This document shows positions 20,427-29,064 of a DNA stretch of 62,591 nucleotides, in pieces; the stretch's first letter is position 1, and every line of letters begins with the position of its first letter. The stretch is from Pseudomonas lactucae (lineage in GTDB: Bacteria; Pseudomonadota; Gammaproteobacteria; Pseudomonadales; Pseudomonadaceae), in contig NZ_JAFHKI010000050.1 of NCBI RefSeq assembly GCF_016937615.1, positions 1 through 62,591 on the forward strand. The letters are read 5' to 3'. Under the pieces are notes generated by a model. That model saw only the letters and a program-made list of their open reading frames with translations. It was not told where the DNA came from and ran no database searches. Made by a program: the position numbers and the translations under genes.

Positions 20427-21749
20427 TCAGAGGGTCATGGCGGCCAGCCAGCCAAACGCCAGCAGCGGAAGGTTGTAGTGCAGGAAAGTCGGCACCACGG
20501 TGTCCCAGATATGGTGATGCTGGCCGTCGATGTTCAGGCCCGAGGTGGGCCCGAGGGTAGAGTCCGACGCCGGTGAGCCGGCATCGCCCAGCGCACCTGC
20601 CGTCCCGACGATGCACACGATGGCCACCGGGCTGAAGCCCAGTTGCACGCACAGCGGTACGAAAATCGCCGCAAGGATGGGCACCGTGGAAAACGACGAG
20701 CCGATGCCCATGGTCACCAGCAGCCCCACCAGCAACATCAGCAAAGCCCCCACGCCACGGCTATGGCCGATGAACGCTGCCGAGGTTTCCACCAGCGAAC
20801 GCACGTCACCCGTGGCCTTGAGCACTTCGGCAAAGCCTGAGGCGGCGATCATGATGAAGCCGATCATGGCCATCATCTTCATGCCTTCGGTGAACAGGTC
20901 GTCGGTATCGCGCCAGCGCACGATGCCCGACACCGAGAAGATCAGGAACCCGGCCAGGGCGCCGATGATCATCGAGTCGAGCCACAGCTGAATGATGAAC
21001 GCCGAGGCAATCGCCACGCCCGCCACCAACAGGGTCAGCAGGTTGTACTGCACCGCCACCTGCTCGACCCGCTCGATTTTCTCCAGGTCGTATACGCGTT
21101 TTTTGCGGTAGCTGAGAAACACCGCCACCAGCAGGCCGACCACCATGCCCAGGGCCGGCAGGCTCATGGCGTGGGTCACATTGACCTGGCTGATGTCCAC
21201 GCCGCTGCTGGCCACGTTGGCCAGCAGGATCTGGTTGAGGAAGATATTGCCGAAGCCCACCGGCAGGAACATATACGGTGTGATCAGGCCGAAGGTCATC
21301 ACACAGGCGATCAGACGACGGTCCAGTTGCAGCTTGGTCAGCACGTACAGCAGCGGCGGCACCAGCAGCGGGATAAACGCGATATGGATCGGCAGGATGT
21401 TCTGCGAGGCTATCGCAACCACCCACAGCAGGCCGATCAACAGCCATTTGACATGGCTGCCACCGGTGGCGTCCTGGCGGTCCACCAGCAGCAGTGCCTT
21501 GTCCGCCAGGGCGTGAGCCAGGCCGGACTTGGCAATCGCCACTGCGAAAGCGCCGAGCAATGCGTAGGACAAAGCCACAGTCGCCCCGCCACCCAGGCCG
21601 CCGTTGAAAGCCTTGAGCGTGGCCTCAATCCCCAGGCCGCCAGTCAAACCGCCTACCAGCGCGCCAACAATGATGGCGATGACCACATGCACACGGGACA
21701 GGCTGAGCACCAGCATGGTGCCGACCGCGGCGATGACTGCGTTAATCAT
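20427..21749 (-). CDS. NhaC-like Na+/H+ antiporter family protein
   Basis: The 440-residue membrane protein starts MINAVIAAVG at 21749; the frame extends upstream but the added residues are not family-like. It has about eleven hydrophobic segments and the family-like sequences SQNILPIHIAFIPLL and GSPASDSTLGPTSGLN near the C-terminus. The family is named for antiport, but relatives include amino acid carriers (for example YuiF types), so the substrate is open. The chemoreceptor gene follows 71 bases downstream. Confidence 0.82.
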   Translation of the reverse strand: MINAVIAAVGTMLVLSLSRVHVVIAIIVGALVGGLTGGLGIEATLKAFNGGLGGGATVALSYALLGAFAVAIAKSGLAHALADKALLLVDRQDATGGSHVKWLLIGLLWVVAIASQNILPIHIAFIPLLVPPLLYVLTKLQLDRRLIACVMTFGLITPYMFLPVGFGNIFLNQILLANVASSGVDISQVNVTHAMSLPALGMVVGLLVAVFLSYRKKRVYDLEKIERVEQVAVQYNLLTLLVAGVAIASAFIIQLWLDSMIIGALAGFLIFSVSGIVRWRDTDDLFTEGMKMMAMIGFIMIAASGFAEVLKATGDVRSLVETSAAFIGHSRGVGALLMLLVGLLVTMGIGSSFSTVPILAAIFVPLCVQLGFSPVAIVCIVGTAGALGDAGSPASDSTLGPTSGLNIDGQHHHIWDTVVPTFLHYNLPLLAFGWLAAMTL

Positions 21750-21890
21750 GGTTACCTCAAGCAGAAACATAAAAAACAGGCATGCCCGCGCCCAGGTGGC
21801 CATTAAATGGCAACCCAAGTGCAGGCTTTAAGGAGGTCTTATTAGAGGGCGCGCACTTTGCAGCAGGTGGGGCTGCATGTCAAAAAACCT

Positions 21891-21918
21891 GTGGCAAGGA
21901 GGCTTGCCCGCGATGGCC
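21891..21918. repeat. REP-like palindrome
   Basis: GTGGCAAGGAGGCTTGCCCG contains GGCAAG/CTTGCC (21893-21908) followed by CGATGGCC, the standard wording of pseudomonad REP elements. It lies in the 252-base space between the sensor kinase and antiporter genes. Confidence 0.65.
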
Positions 21919-22001
21919 ATGAGTATCTGCACACCCTCGACAGCTGCTACGCAAGGGACTCGCTCAAGATGTGAAGATACCCATGCTGCGATGGCAGTGT
22001 G

Positions 22002-23321
22002 TCAGGAATGGCGCTTGGGCAGTTCGATCAGCACCTTGAGCCCACCCAATTCACTCTCTTGCAACTGCAGCACCCCGCCCCACACCTCGACGATATCGCG
22101 CACGATACCCAAGCCCAGGCCATGGCCATCAGTCTGCTCATCCAATCGCGCACCACGGCTGAACACTTGATCACGCTGGGCTTCAGGGATACCGGGGCCG
22201 TCGTCCTCCACCGTCAACAGGTAAGCGTCCTCGGTTTCGCTGACGTTCAGGCGAATTTCGGCATCAGCCCACTTACACGCGTTGTCCATCAGGTTGCCAA
22301 GCAGTTCCAGCAAATCCTCACGATCCCACGGCAGTTGCAGCCCGGGGCCGGCGTGGTAACTCAGGTCCAGGTGCTCGCCATGGATCATGTTCAAGGTGGC
22401 CAGCAGGCCAGGCAGTTCCTTTTCACAGTCAAACAACGCGCCCGGCAGGGTTTCGCCGGCCAGGCGCGCGCGGTTGAGTTCACGGTTGAGACGGTGCTGC
22501 ACTTGCTCCAACTGCTCGCGCAACAATTTGCTCAGTTCGGGTTGGTCCTTGAGCGCTTCGCTCGACGCTGCGCTGAGCAGCACCGCCAGCGGGGTTTTCA
22601 GCGCATGCCCGAGGTTGCCCAAGGCATTGCGCGAGCGTTTAAGGCTGTCTTCGGTGTGGGCCAACAGGTGGTTGATCTGCGCGACCAAGGGCTCCAGCTC
22701 CACGGGCACCTGGGTGTCGAGTTGCGAGCGTTGCCCCTGCTGCAACTGGGCAATCTGGTTACGCGCGGTTTCCAGTGGACGCAACGCACGGCGTACGGTC
22801 AGGCGTTGCAGGATCAGCACCAGCAATAATGCCGCCAGCCCGAGCACCAGACCGATCTGACGCATCAGGCGAAAACTTTCACGCACCGGGGTGTAGTCCT
22901 GGGCCACGCTGATGGAAATCGACTGGCCAAAGCGCTTGTAGTCCGCACGCAGCACCAGCAGTTGCTGGCCTTCCGGGCCCAATTGCAGGTTGCCCTTGAT
23001 CCCGCTCTCGGGCAGCCGGGGCAGTTCCTGATCCCACAGCGAACGAGAGCGCCAGTGGGTGTCGGCAAAATCGATGCGGAAGTAATGCCCGGAAAATGGC
23101 CGCTGGTAGGCCGGAGATAAACGCTGCTCATCCAGTTGCACGCCGCTGGGCCCGCGTACCAGCGCCACCAGCAGGTTTTCGGCGTCGTTGCGCAAGCCGG
23201 CTTCCAGGTAGCGCTGCAAACCGGCTTCGAACAACCACAGGCTGGTTTGCGCCAGTACCACGCCGACAATCACCATCACGCTGATCAAGCCCAGGCTGAG
23301 GCGCCGCTGAATCGACCTCAT
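22002..23321 (-). CDS. sensor histidine kinase (PhoQ-like)
   Basis: The 439-residue kinase has a membrane helix at about 9-30, a periplasmic domain of about 130 residues, and a second membrane helix at about 165-185. The HAMP-linked dimerisation box reads [14 protein letters not shown] with the phospho-acceptor His, followed by an ATP-binding domain with [17 protein letters not shown] and GHGLGLGIV. Its start overlaps the regulator stop by four bases. It is the last gene of a four-gene coupled operon with two PepSY proteins, suggesting a membrane-stress, metal or cationic-peptide signal. Confidence 0.92.
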   Translation of the reverse strand: MRSIQRRLSLGLISVMVIVGVVLAQTSLWLFEAGLQRYLEAGLRNDAENLLVALVRGPSGVQLDEQRLSPAYQRPFSGHYFRIDFADTHWRSRSLWDQELPRLPESGIKGNLQLGPEGQQLLVLRADYKRFGQSISISVAQDYTPVRESFRLMRQIGLVLGLAALLLVLILQRLTVRRALRPLETARNQIAQLQQGQRSQLDTQVPVELEPLVAQINHLLAHTEDSLKRSRNALGNLGHALKTPLAVLLSAASSEALKDQPELSKLLREQLEQVQHRLNRELNRARLAGETLPGALFDCEKELPGLLATLNMIHGEHLDLSYHAGPGLQLPWDREDLLELLGNLMDNACKWADAEIRLNVSETEDAYLLTVEDDGPGIPEAQRDQVFSRGARLDEQTDGHGLGLGIVRDIVEVWGGVLQLQESELGGLKVLIELPKRHS

Positions 23322-23986
23322 GCAGGGCTGGCGCCGAACCGGTAGCCCTGGCCGCGCCGGGTTTCGATCACGCTGCGCCCCAGTTTGCGGCGCAGGTGGT
23401 TGACGTGAACTTCCAGCACATTGGAGTCGCGCTCGGTTTCACCGTCATACAAATGCTCGGCCAGGTGGCTTTTCGACAGGATCTGTTCGGGGTGCAGCAT
23501 GAAGTAACGCAACAGGCGGAATTCGGCGGCGGTCAGTTGAATCTCGTCGCCATCCCGCAGCACGCACTGACGGCCTTCGTCCAGATGCAGCCCGGCGGCT
23601 TGCAAGGTGGGCTGGTTGGCCTGGCCGTGGGAACGACGCAACAGTGCCTGGATGCGCAGGTGCAGTTCCTCGGGGTGAAAGGGTTTGCTCAGGTAATCGT
23701 CGGCACCGGCCTTGAGCCCTTCGATACGCTCGGCCCAGGAGTCGCGCGCGGTGAGAATCAGCACCGGCGTGACCAGCGCGGCGGCACGCCATTGCGCCAG
23801 CACCTCAAGCCCCGGCAAGCCGGGCAGGCCAAGGTCGAGAATGATCAAGTCGTAGGGTTCACTGCGGCCCTGGTACGCGGCGTCGCGCCCATCGGCCAGC
23901 CAGTCGACGGCGTAGCCCTGGCGCTGCAGGCCGGCCGACAGCTCATCGGCCAGGGGTACGTTGTCTTCCACCAGGAGCAGGCGCAT
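23318..23986 (-). CDS. OmpR/PhoP-type response regulator
   Basis: The 222-residue regulator has a receiver domain (residues 1-115) with the acidic pair at the start (LLVEDN), phospho-acceptor Asp in [10 protein letters not shown] and the Lys in [10 protein letters not shown] winged-helix OmpR DNA-binding domain ends RGQGYRFG. Its start overlaps the upstream PepSY stop by one base (TGATG) and its stop overlaps the kinase start. Confidence 0.93.
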   Translation of the reverse strand: MRLLLVEDNVPLADELSAGLQRQGYAVDWLADGRDAAYQGRSEPYDLIILDLGLPGLPGLEVLAQWRAAALVTPVLILTARDSWAERIEGLKAGADDYLSKPFHPEELHLRIQALLRRSHGQANQPTLQAAGLHLDEGRQCVLRDGDEIQLTAAEFRLLRYFMLHPEQILSKSHLAEHLYDGETERDSNVLEVHVNHLRRKLGRSVIETRRGQGYRFGASPA

Positions 23987-24297
23987 CAGTCTTCCTCATC
24001 TTTGATCAGCACACCGGTGGTCGCGTCCAGCTTGATCTCGCGCACCACTCCGTCGGTGGTCAGCAGTTCCACTTCATAGGCATAGTGGCCATGTTTTTTT
24101 TCAAGCTCGGCCTCCAGCAGGCGCGAACCGGGATGCCGCTCCATGGCCTGCTGCAGCAGTTGCTCCAGCGGCAGGATCACGCCCTGCTGGCGCAGCGCCA
24201 ACGCTTCGTCCTGGTTGAGGTCGCGGGCCTGCAAACCTGAGCAGAACACCACGAGCACCAGTGCCACTCGACTGCCGGTGCGTAAATTTACCGTCAT
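23986..24297 (-). CDS. PepSY-domain periplasmic protein 1
   Basis: The 103-residue product has a signal peptide (about 1-25, ending GLQA) and a PepSY domain with [20 protein letters not shown] and [13 protein letters not shown]. PepSY domains are small inhibitory or sensory modules. The ATG at 24297 overlaps the stop of the upstream PepSY gene by one base (TAATG). The two proteins share the same plan and look like a duplication. Confidence 0.88.
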   Translation of the reverse strand: MTVNLRTGSRVALVLVVFCSGLQARDLNQDEALALRQQGVILPLEQLLQQAMERHPGSRLLEAELEKKHGHYAYEVELLTTDGVVREIKLDATTGVLIKDEED

Positions 24298-24599
24298 TAC
24301 GTATCCTGATGATTCTTGAGAACCTGCCCGGAGAGCGCGTCCAATTCGATGTCCCACTCAATGCCGTTGCTGTCACGCACTTCGACTTCATAGACGTACT
24401 TGCCGTAGTCCTCATCCAGATCGGTGTCCAGCAGTGTCGAGCCAGGGTGCAGGGCCAGAGCCGTGGCTTCCAGTTGGTCGAAGGCAACAATTGTAACAGT
24501 GGCGGGCACGATCAGTGGTTTGTCGGGGTCGACAGCGGCAACCTGGGTCGTCGTGACGCCGATCATAACGGTGGCGACCAAGGCTGTGAGGCGCTGCAT
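24297..24599 (-). CDS. PepSY-domain periplasmic protein 2
   Basis: The 100-residue product has a signal peptide (about 1-22) and a PepSY domain with STLLDTDLDEDYGKYVYEVE and WDIELDALSGQVLK. It is the promoter-proximal gene of the PepSY-PepSY-regulator-kinase operon. It probably feeds information on the periplasm to the kinase, by analogy with other PepSY-linked two-component systems. Confidence 0.88.
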   Translation of the reverse strand: MQRLTALVATVMIGVTTTQVAAVDPDKPLIVPATVTIVAFDQLEATALALHPGSTLLDTDLDEDYGKYVYEVEVRDSNGIEWDIELDALSGQVLKNHQDT

Positions 24600-24759
24600 G
24601 ATAAGTCTCCGTTACACAATGTTTTTCCTACGCCTGCCACGGTAACGCCTGCAACTTAACTGAAACTGAATTGCCACCATGGCAATTGCGGCGGCACGCC
24701 ATTTTCCTGCAGCGTGCGAGATTTCCTATACTGCCCCGCTCGCTTCAACAGAGACCGGT

Positions 24760-25838
24760 ATGACAGCCATCCACATCAAATTCCCCGCCATGACCCTCAG
24801 GGCCGGTAAACGCGCCCTTACCCGCATTCGCGAACAGGGCTTGAAGCCCGCAGACGTCGGTATCCTCCCTGGCGCGGCCGGCGGCCCCAAGGCGTTGGGC
24901 ATCCAAGGCCTGGACCTGGCGCTGTTCGGCGACTGGCTGCCGCGTGCGCCACGGGAACGGGCGCTGATCGGTGCTTCGATCGGCTCCTGGCGGTTTGCCA
25001 GTGCCTGCCTGCCCGACCCGGTGCAAGGCCTGCTTGACCTGGGCCGCCTGTATAACGAACAGCGCTTTGCCAAAGGCGTGACCATGGCCGAGGTCAGCCG
25101 CAGTTGCCAGCGCATGCTCGACGATTTGCTCGCCGGCCGCGATGCGCGGGTGCTGGACAACCCCGACTACCGCCTGAACATCATGGTGGTCAAAAGCCAT
25201 GGCCTGCTCGCCGATGACCATCGTGGGCGCCTGGGCCTGGGCCTGTCCTCGGTAATCGCCGATAACCTGCGCGCCGCGCACGGCTGTCGCGGCATTTCGA
25301 ACGGCTGATCATTCACGACCCACGCCAGGCGCCACCGGTGCATCCGCTCACGGATTTTCCCTCGCGCTTCCTTGAGTTGGACACCGGCAACCTGCGCCAG
25401 GCGCTGCTCGCCTCCGGGTCGATCCCCATGGTGATGCAAGGCGTGCGCGACCTGCCTGGCGCAGGCACCGGCACCTACCGCGACGGCGGCCTGCTGGACT
25501 ACCACCTTGACCTGCCCTACCACGGCGACGACATTGTGCTGTACCCGCACTTTACCGACCGGATCATCCCCGGCTGGTTCGACAAAGGCCTGCCATGGCG
25601 GCGCAGCAACCCGCAGGGTTTGCAGGACGTGTTGCTGCTGGCGCCGTCCAGGGACTACCTGGCCCGCCTGCCACACGGCAAACTGCCGGACCGCAGCGAC
25701 TTCAAGCGTTTTATGGGCGATGACAAAAGCCGCAACAAATACTGGCAAACCGCGATGAGCGAGAGCCAACGGCTGGGTGATGAGTTTCTGAAGCTGGCCG
25801 ATAACGGTGGGCTGGGTGAGCGCTTGCAGGCGCTTTGA
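24760..25838 (+). pseudogene. patatin-like phospholipase, single-base frameshift
   Basis: Residues from MTAIHIKFP (24760) to about base 25275 are in one frame, with the nucleophile elbow GASIG. The rest, from about 25275 to 25838, continues in another frame and holds the catalytic Asp in YRDGGLLDY. One extra C near 25270-25275 (GCCGCG to GCCCGCG) joins the halves through a smooth ARARLSRHFERLIIHDP and gives exactly 360 codons. So the domain is complete apart from one lost base. It may be a true pseudogene or a sequencing error in a C run. Confidence 0.85.
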
Positions 25839-25913
25839 CCGAGCGGTATGCGCGGTGACGGACCAAGCTGTTAAACTCGCCGCCTGCCAGATACTGACCG
25901 AGCTGAAAATACT

Positions 25914-26270
25914 GTGGAAATCTTCAAGGAATTTACATTCGAATCCGCCCATCGCCTGCCGCACGTACCGGACGGCCACAAATGCGGGCGCCTGCATGGG
26001 CATTCGTTCAAGGTGGCGATCCACCTCAGCGGCGACCTGGACCCTCATACCGGCTGGATTCGCGACTTCTCGGAGATCAAGGCGATTTTCAAGCCGCTCT
26101 ATGAACGCCTCGATCACAACTACCTCAACGACATCCCAGGCCTGGAAAACCCTACCAGCGAAGTGCTGGCCAAGTGGATCTGGAATGAACTCAAACCCCT
26201 GCTACCGGAACTCAGCGCGATTCGTATCCATGAGACCTGCACCAGCGGTTGCATCTATCGCGGTGAGTAA
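25914..26270 (+). CDS. queD: 6-carboxytetrahydropterin synthase
   Basis: Catalyses formation of 6-carboxytetrahydropterin from dihydroneopterin triphosphate for queuosine synthesis. The 118-residue protein has the zinc histidines in FESAHRL and RLHGHSF, the catalytic Cys in [11 protein letters not shown], and HETCTSGC with the late Glu. It starts with GTG at 25914 by alignment to the family. Standalone gene. Confidence 0.94.
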   Translation: MEIFKEFTFESAHRLPHVPDGHKCGRLHGHSFKVAIHLSGDLDPHTGWIRDFSEIKAIFKPLYERLDHNYLNDIPGLENPTSEVLAKWIWNELKPLLPELSAIRIHETCTSGCIYRGE

Positions 26271-26281
26271 ACCGGCGTCGA

Positions 26282-26307
26282 CTGTGGTGAGGGCTCCCTT
26301 GCCACAG
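26282..26307. repeat. REP-like hairpin downstream of queD
   Basis: CTGTGGTGAGGG and CCCTTGCCACAG form a nearly complete palindrome with a tiny loop. No T run follows, so I class it as a REP-type element that may also stabilise the queD transcript end. Confidence 0.5.
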
Positions 26308-26486
26308 GTCAAACAGACACTGTTCGACTGATCCATTTTGTATCACCACTGCACTGCTTTCGTGCCCGGCCGGCATCGCGAGCACTCCCGCCTGCGTTTT
26401 CCCCTGTCTGGCAATAAATACCCACGGCTGCTGCGTTGGCACGCGCGGTGCAACGGGCTTGCGTCACTCATTCAGGGAGCAAGACC

Positions 26487-27773
26487 ATGGCGCAGCAAGA
26501 ACCGGGCAACGATTACCCCTTAAGCGAAGTTCCCCTGCACGCGCGCAAAGGCCTGGCGTCTACCGCCATGGTGCTGCTGGGCTTCACGTTCTTTACCGCG
26601 ACCATGTTTGCCGGCGGCAAGCTGGGGGTAGCGTTCAGTTTTACCGAGATGCTCGGCGTGGTGGCCTTGGGAAACCTGCTGTTGGGCATTTATGCCGCGG
26701 GCCTGGGTTACATCGCCTTCAAGAGCGGCTTGAATTCTGTCCTGATGGGACGCTTCTGCTTTGGCGAAGTGGGCAGCAAGCTCAGTGACCTGATCCTCGG
26801 TTTCACCCAGATCGGCTGGTATGCCTGGGGCACCGCCACTGCCGCCGTGGTGCTGGGTAAATATTTCGAATTAAGCCCTGGCAGCGTGCTGGCATTGATG
26901 GTGGTGTTCGGCCTGGTGTTTTGCGCCACGGCCTACGTGGGCTATCGCGGGCTGGAGATTCTGTCCTACATCGCAGTGCCGGCCATGGGTTTGTTACTGA
27001 TTCTGTCGATGTGGGTCGCCACGCTAAAAGTTGGTGGTTGGGACGGCCTGCTGGCGGTCGTGCCAACCCGTGAGCTGGACTTGTCCACAGCCATCACTCT
27101 GGTGTTCGGCACCTTTGTCAGCGGCGCGACCCAGGCCACCAACTGGACGCGGTTTTCGCGTTCGGCCAGGGTGGCGGTGCTGGCCAGCCTGATCGGTTTT
27201 TTTATCGGCAATGGCCTGATGGTGCTGATCGGGGCATACGGTGCCATCGTCTATCAACAACCGGATGTGGTCGAAGTGTTGCTGCTGCAAGGCTTTGCCA
27301 TGGCGGCGATGGCCATGTTGCTGCTCAATATCTGGAGCACCCAGGACAACACCATCTATAACTTCGCTGTGGCCGGCTGCAACCTGTTGCGCACCCGGCG
27401 GCGCAAGACGGTGACGCTTGCCGGCGCAGTGATCGGCACCTTGCTCGCGCTGCTGGGCATGTACGACATGCTGGTGCCCTACCTGATCCTGCTGGGCACG
27501 GTGATCCCACCGATTGGCGGAGTGATCATGGCAGACTTCTTCTACCGTTATCGCGGCCAGTACCCACGCCTGGCCGAAGCGCGCCTGCCGGCGTTCAACT
27601 GGCCAGGGCTGGCGGCGTATGCCGTGGGCACCGTGCTGGCGTTCCATTCTCCGTGGGTTGCGCCGTTGGTGGGGATCGCGGCCGCATCGCTGACCTACAT
27701 GGCGCTCACCGCCGTATTGCGCGTGCGTGCGCCGGCTACCCAATCTACAAGCGTGGTTTCACGAGAATGGTAA
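26487..27773 (+). CDS. codB: cytosine permease
   Basis: The 428-residue nucleobase:cation symporter-1 family protein has about twelve membrane segments. It starts MAQQEPGNDYPLSEVP at 26487 with AGGGAG upstream. Family features include GFTFFTATMFAGG, FTQIGWYAWGTA and SGATQATNWTRFSR. It imports cytosine for the deaminase encoded next, 46 bases downstream. Confidence 0.93.
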   Translation: MAQQEPGNDYPLSEVPLHARKGLASTAMVLLGFTFFTATMFAGGKLGVAFSFTEMLGVVALGNLLLGIYAAGLGYIAFKSGLNSVLMGRFCFGEVGSKLSDLILGFTQIGWYAWGTATAAVVLGKYFELSPGSVLALMVVFGLVFCATAYVGYRGLEILSYIAVPAMGLLLILSMWVATLKVGGWDGLLAVVPTRELDLSTAITLVFGTFVSGATQATNWTRFSRSARVAVLASLIGFFIGNGLMVLIGAYGAIVYQQPDVVEVLLLQGFAMAAMAMLLLNIWSTQDNTIYNFAVAGCNLLRTRRRKTVTLAGAVIGTLLALLGMYDMLVPYLILLGTVIPPIGGVIMADFFYRYRGQYPRLAEARLPAFNWPGLAAYAVGTVLAFHSPWVAPLVGIAAASLTYMALTAVLRVRAPATQSTSVVSREW

Positions 27774-27819
27774 TCTGGCCGCCGTCTGCCTGATTGTTTT
27801 AGCCAAGAGGAACTTGCCC

Positions 27820-29064
27820 ATGCACATCATCAACGCCCGCCTGCGCAACCGTGAAGGCCTGCATGATCTGCACCTGGAATATGACCGGATCGCCAGCATC
27901 ACCGCACAAACGGGGGTGCCGGTTTTAGCCACCGGTGATTTGGATGCAGCCGGCAATCTGGTGATCCCGCCCTTCGTCGAACCGCATATCCACCTCGACG
28001 CCACCCTCACCGCCGGCGAGCCCCGCTGGAACATGAGCGGCACCCTGTTCGAAGGCATCGAGTGCTGGGGCGAACGCAAGGCCACCATCACCCTGGAAGA
28101 CACCAGGACTCGCGCAAAAAAAACCATCCAGGCCCTCGCGGCCCATGGCATCCAGCATGTGCGGACCCACGTAGACGTCACCGACCCGGACCTTACGGCG
28201 CTCAAAGCCATGCTGGAGGTACGCGAAGAAAGCACGCACCTGATCGACCTGCAAATCGTTGCCTTTCCCCAGGAAGGCATCGAGTCGTACCGCAATGGCC
28301 GCGAACTGATGGAAGAAGCCGTTCGCCTGGGCGCCGACGTGATCGGTGGCATCCCCCACTTTGAATACACCCGCGATCAGGGCGTGAGCTCGGTGAAGTT
28401 CCTGATGGACCTGGCCGAACGCACCGGCTGTCTGGTCGATGTGCATTGCGACGAAACCGATGACCCACACTCGCGCTTCCTTGAAGTGTTGGCCGAAGAA
28501 GCCCGCAGCCGCGGCATGGGTGCCCGCGTAACGGCCAGCCACACCACGGCCATGGGCTCCTACGACAACGCCTACTGCGCCAAACTGTTCCGCCTGCTGG
28601 GGCACTCCGGTATCAGCTTCGTCTCGTGCCCGACCGAAAGTATCCACCTGCAAGGCCGCTTCGACAGCTTCCCGAAACGACGCGGCGTGACCCGCGTCAA
28701 CGAACTGCTCGAAGCTGGCATGAACGTGTGCTTCGGCCAGGATTCCATCGTCGACCCTTGGTACCCGTTGGGCAACGGCAACATCCTGCGAGTGCTGGAG
28801 GCCGGTCTGCACATCTGCCATATGCTCGGCTATCGCAACCTGCAAAGCGCACTGGACCTGGTGACCGACAACAGCGCCAAGGCCATGGCTCTGGGTGATC
28901 GCTACGGCCTCGAGCCCGGACGCCCGGCCAACCTGTTGATCCTTTCGGCGGACAGCGACTACGAGGTGATTCGCAGCCAGGGCCTGGCGCTGTACTCGAT
29001 TCGCAACGGCAAGGTTGTGATGAAACGTCAGCCGGCACAGGTAGAGTTTGTGTCGGCACATTGA
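27820..29064 (+). CDS. codA: cytosine deaminase
   Basis: Converts cytosine to uracil and ammonia for pyrimidine salvage. The 414-residue amidohydrolase starts MHIINARLRN at 27820 after AGAGG. Metal and catalytic residues are visible in VEPHIHLD, DVHCDETDD (His and catalytic Glu), TASHTTAMG and CFGQDSIVDPW. Its stop codon abuts the stop codon of the convergent lipase gene (TGATCA) with no gap. Confidence 0.95.
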   Translation: MHIINARLRNREGLHDLHLEYDRIASITAQTGVPVLATGDLDAAGNLVIPPFVEPHIHLDATLTAGEPRWNMSGTLFEGIECWGERKATITLEDTRTRAKKTIQALAAHGIQHVRTHVDVTDPDLTALKAMLEVREESTHLIDLQIVAFPQEGIESYRNGRELMEEAVRLGADVIGGIPHFEYTRDQGVSSVKFLMDLAERTGCLVDVHCDETDDPHSRFLEVLAEEARSRGMGARVTASHTTAMGSYDNAYCAKLFRLLGHSGISFVSCPTESIHLQGRFDSFPKRRGVTRVNELLEAGMNVCFGQDSIVDPWYPLGNGNILRVLEAGLHICHMLGYRNLQSALDLVTDNSAKAMALGDRYGLEPGRPANLLILSADSDYEVIRSQGLALYSIRNGKVVMKRQPAQVEFVSAH

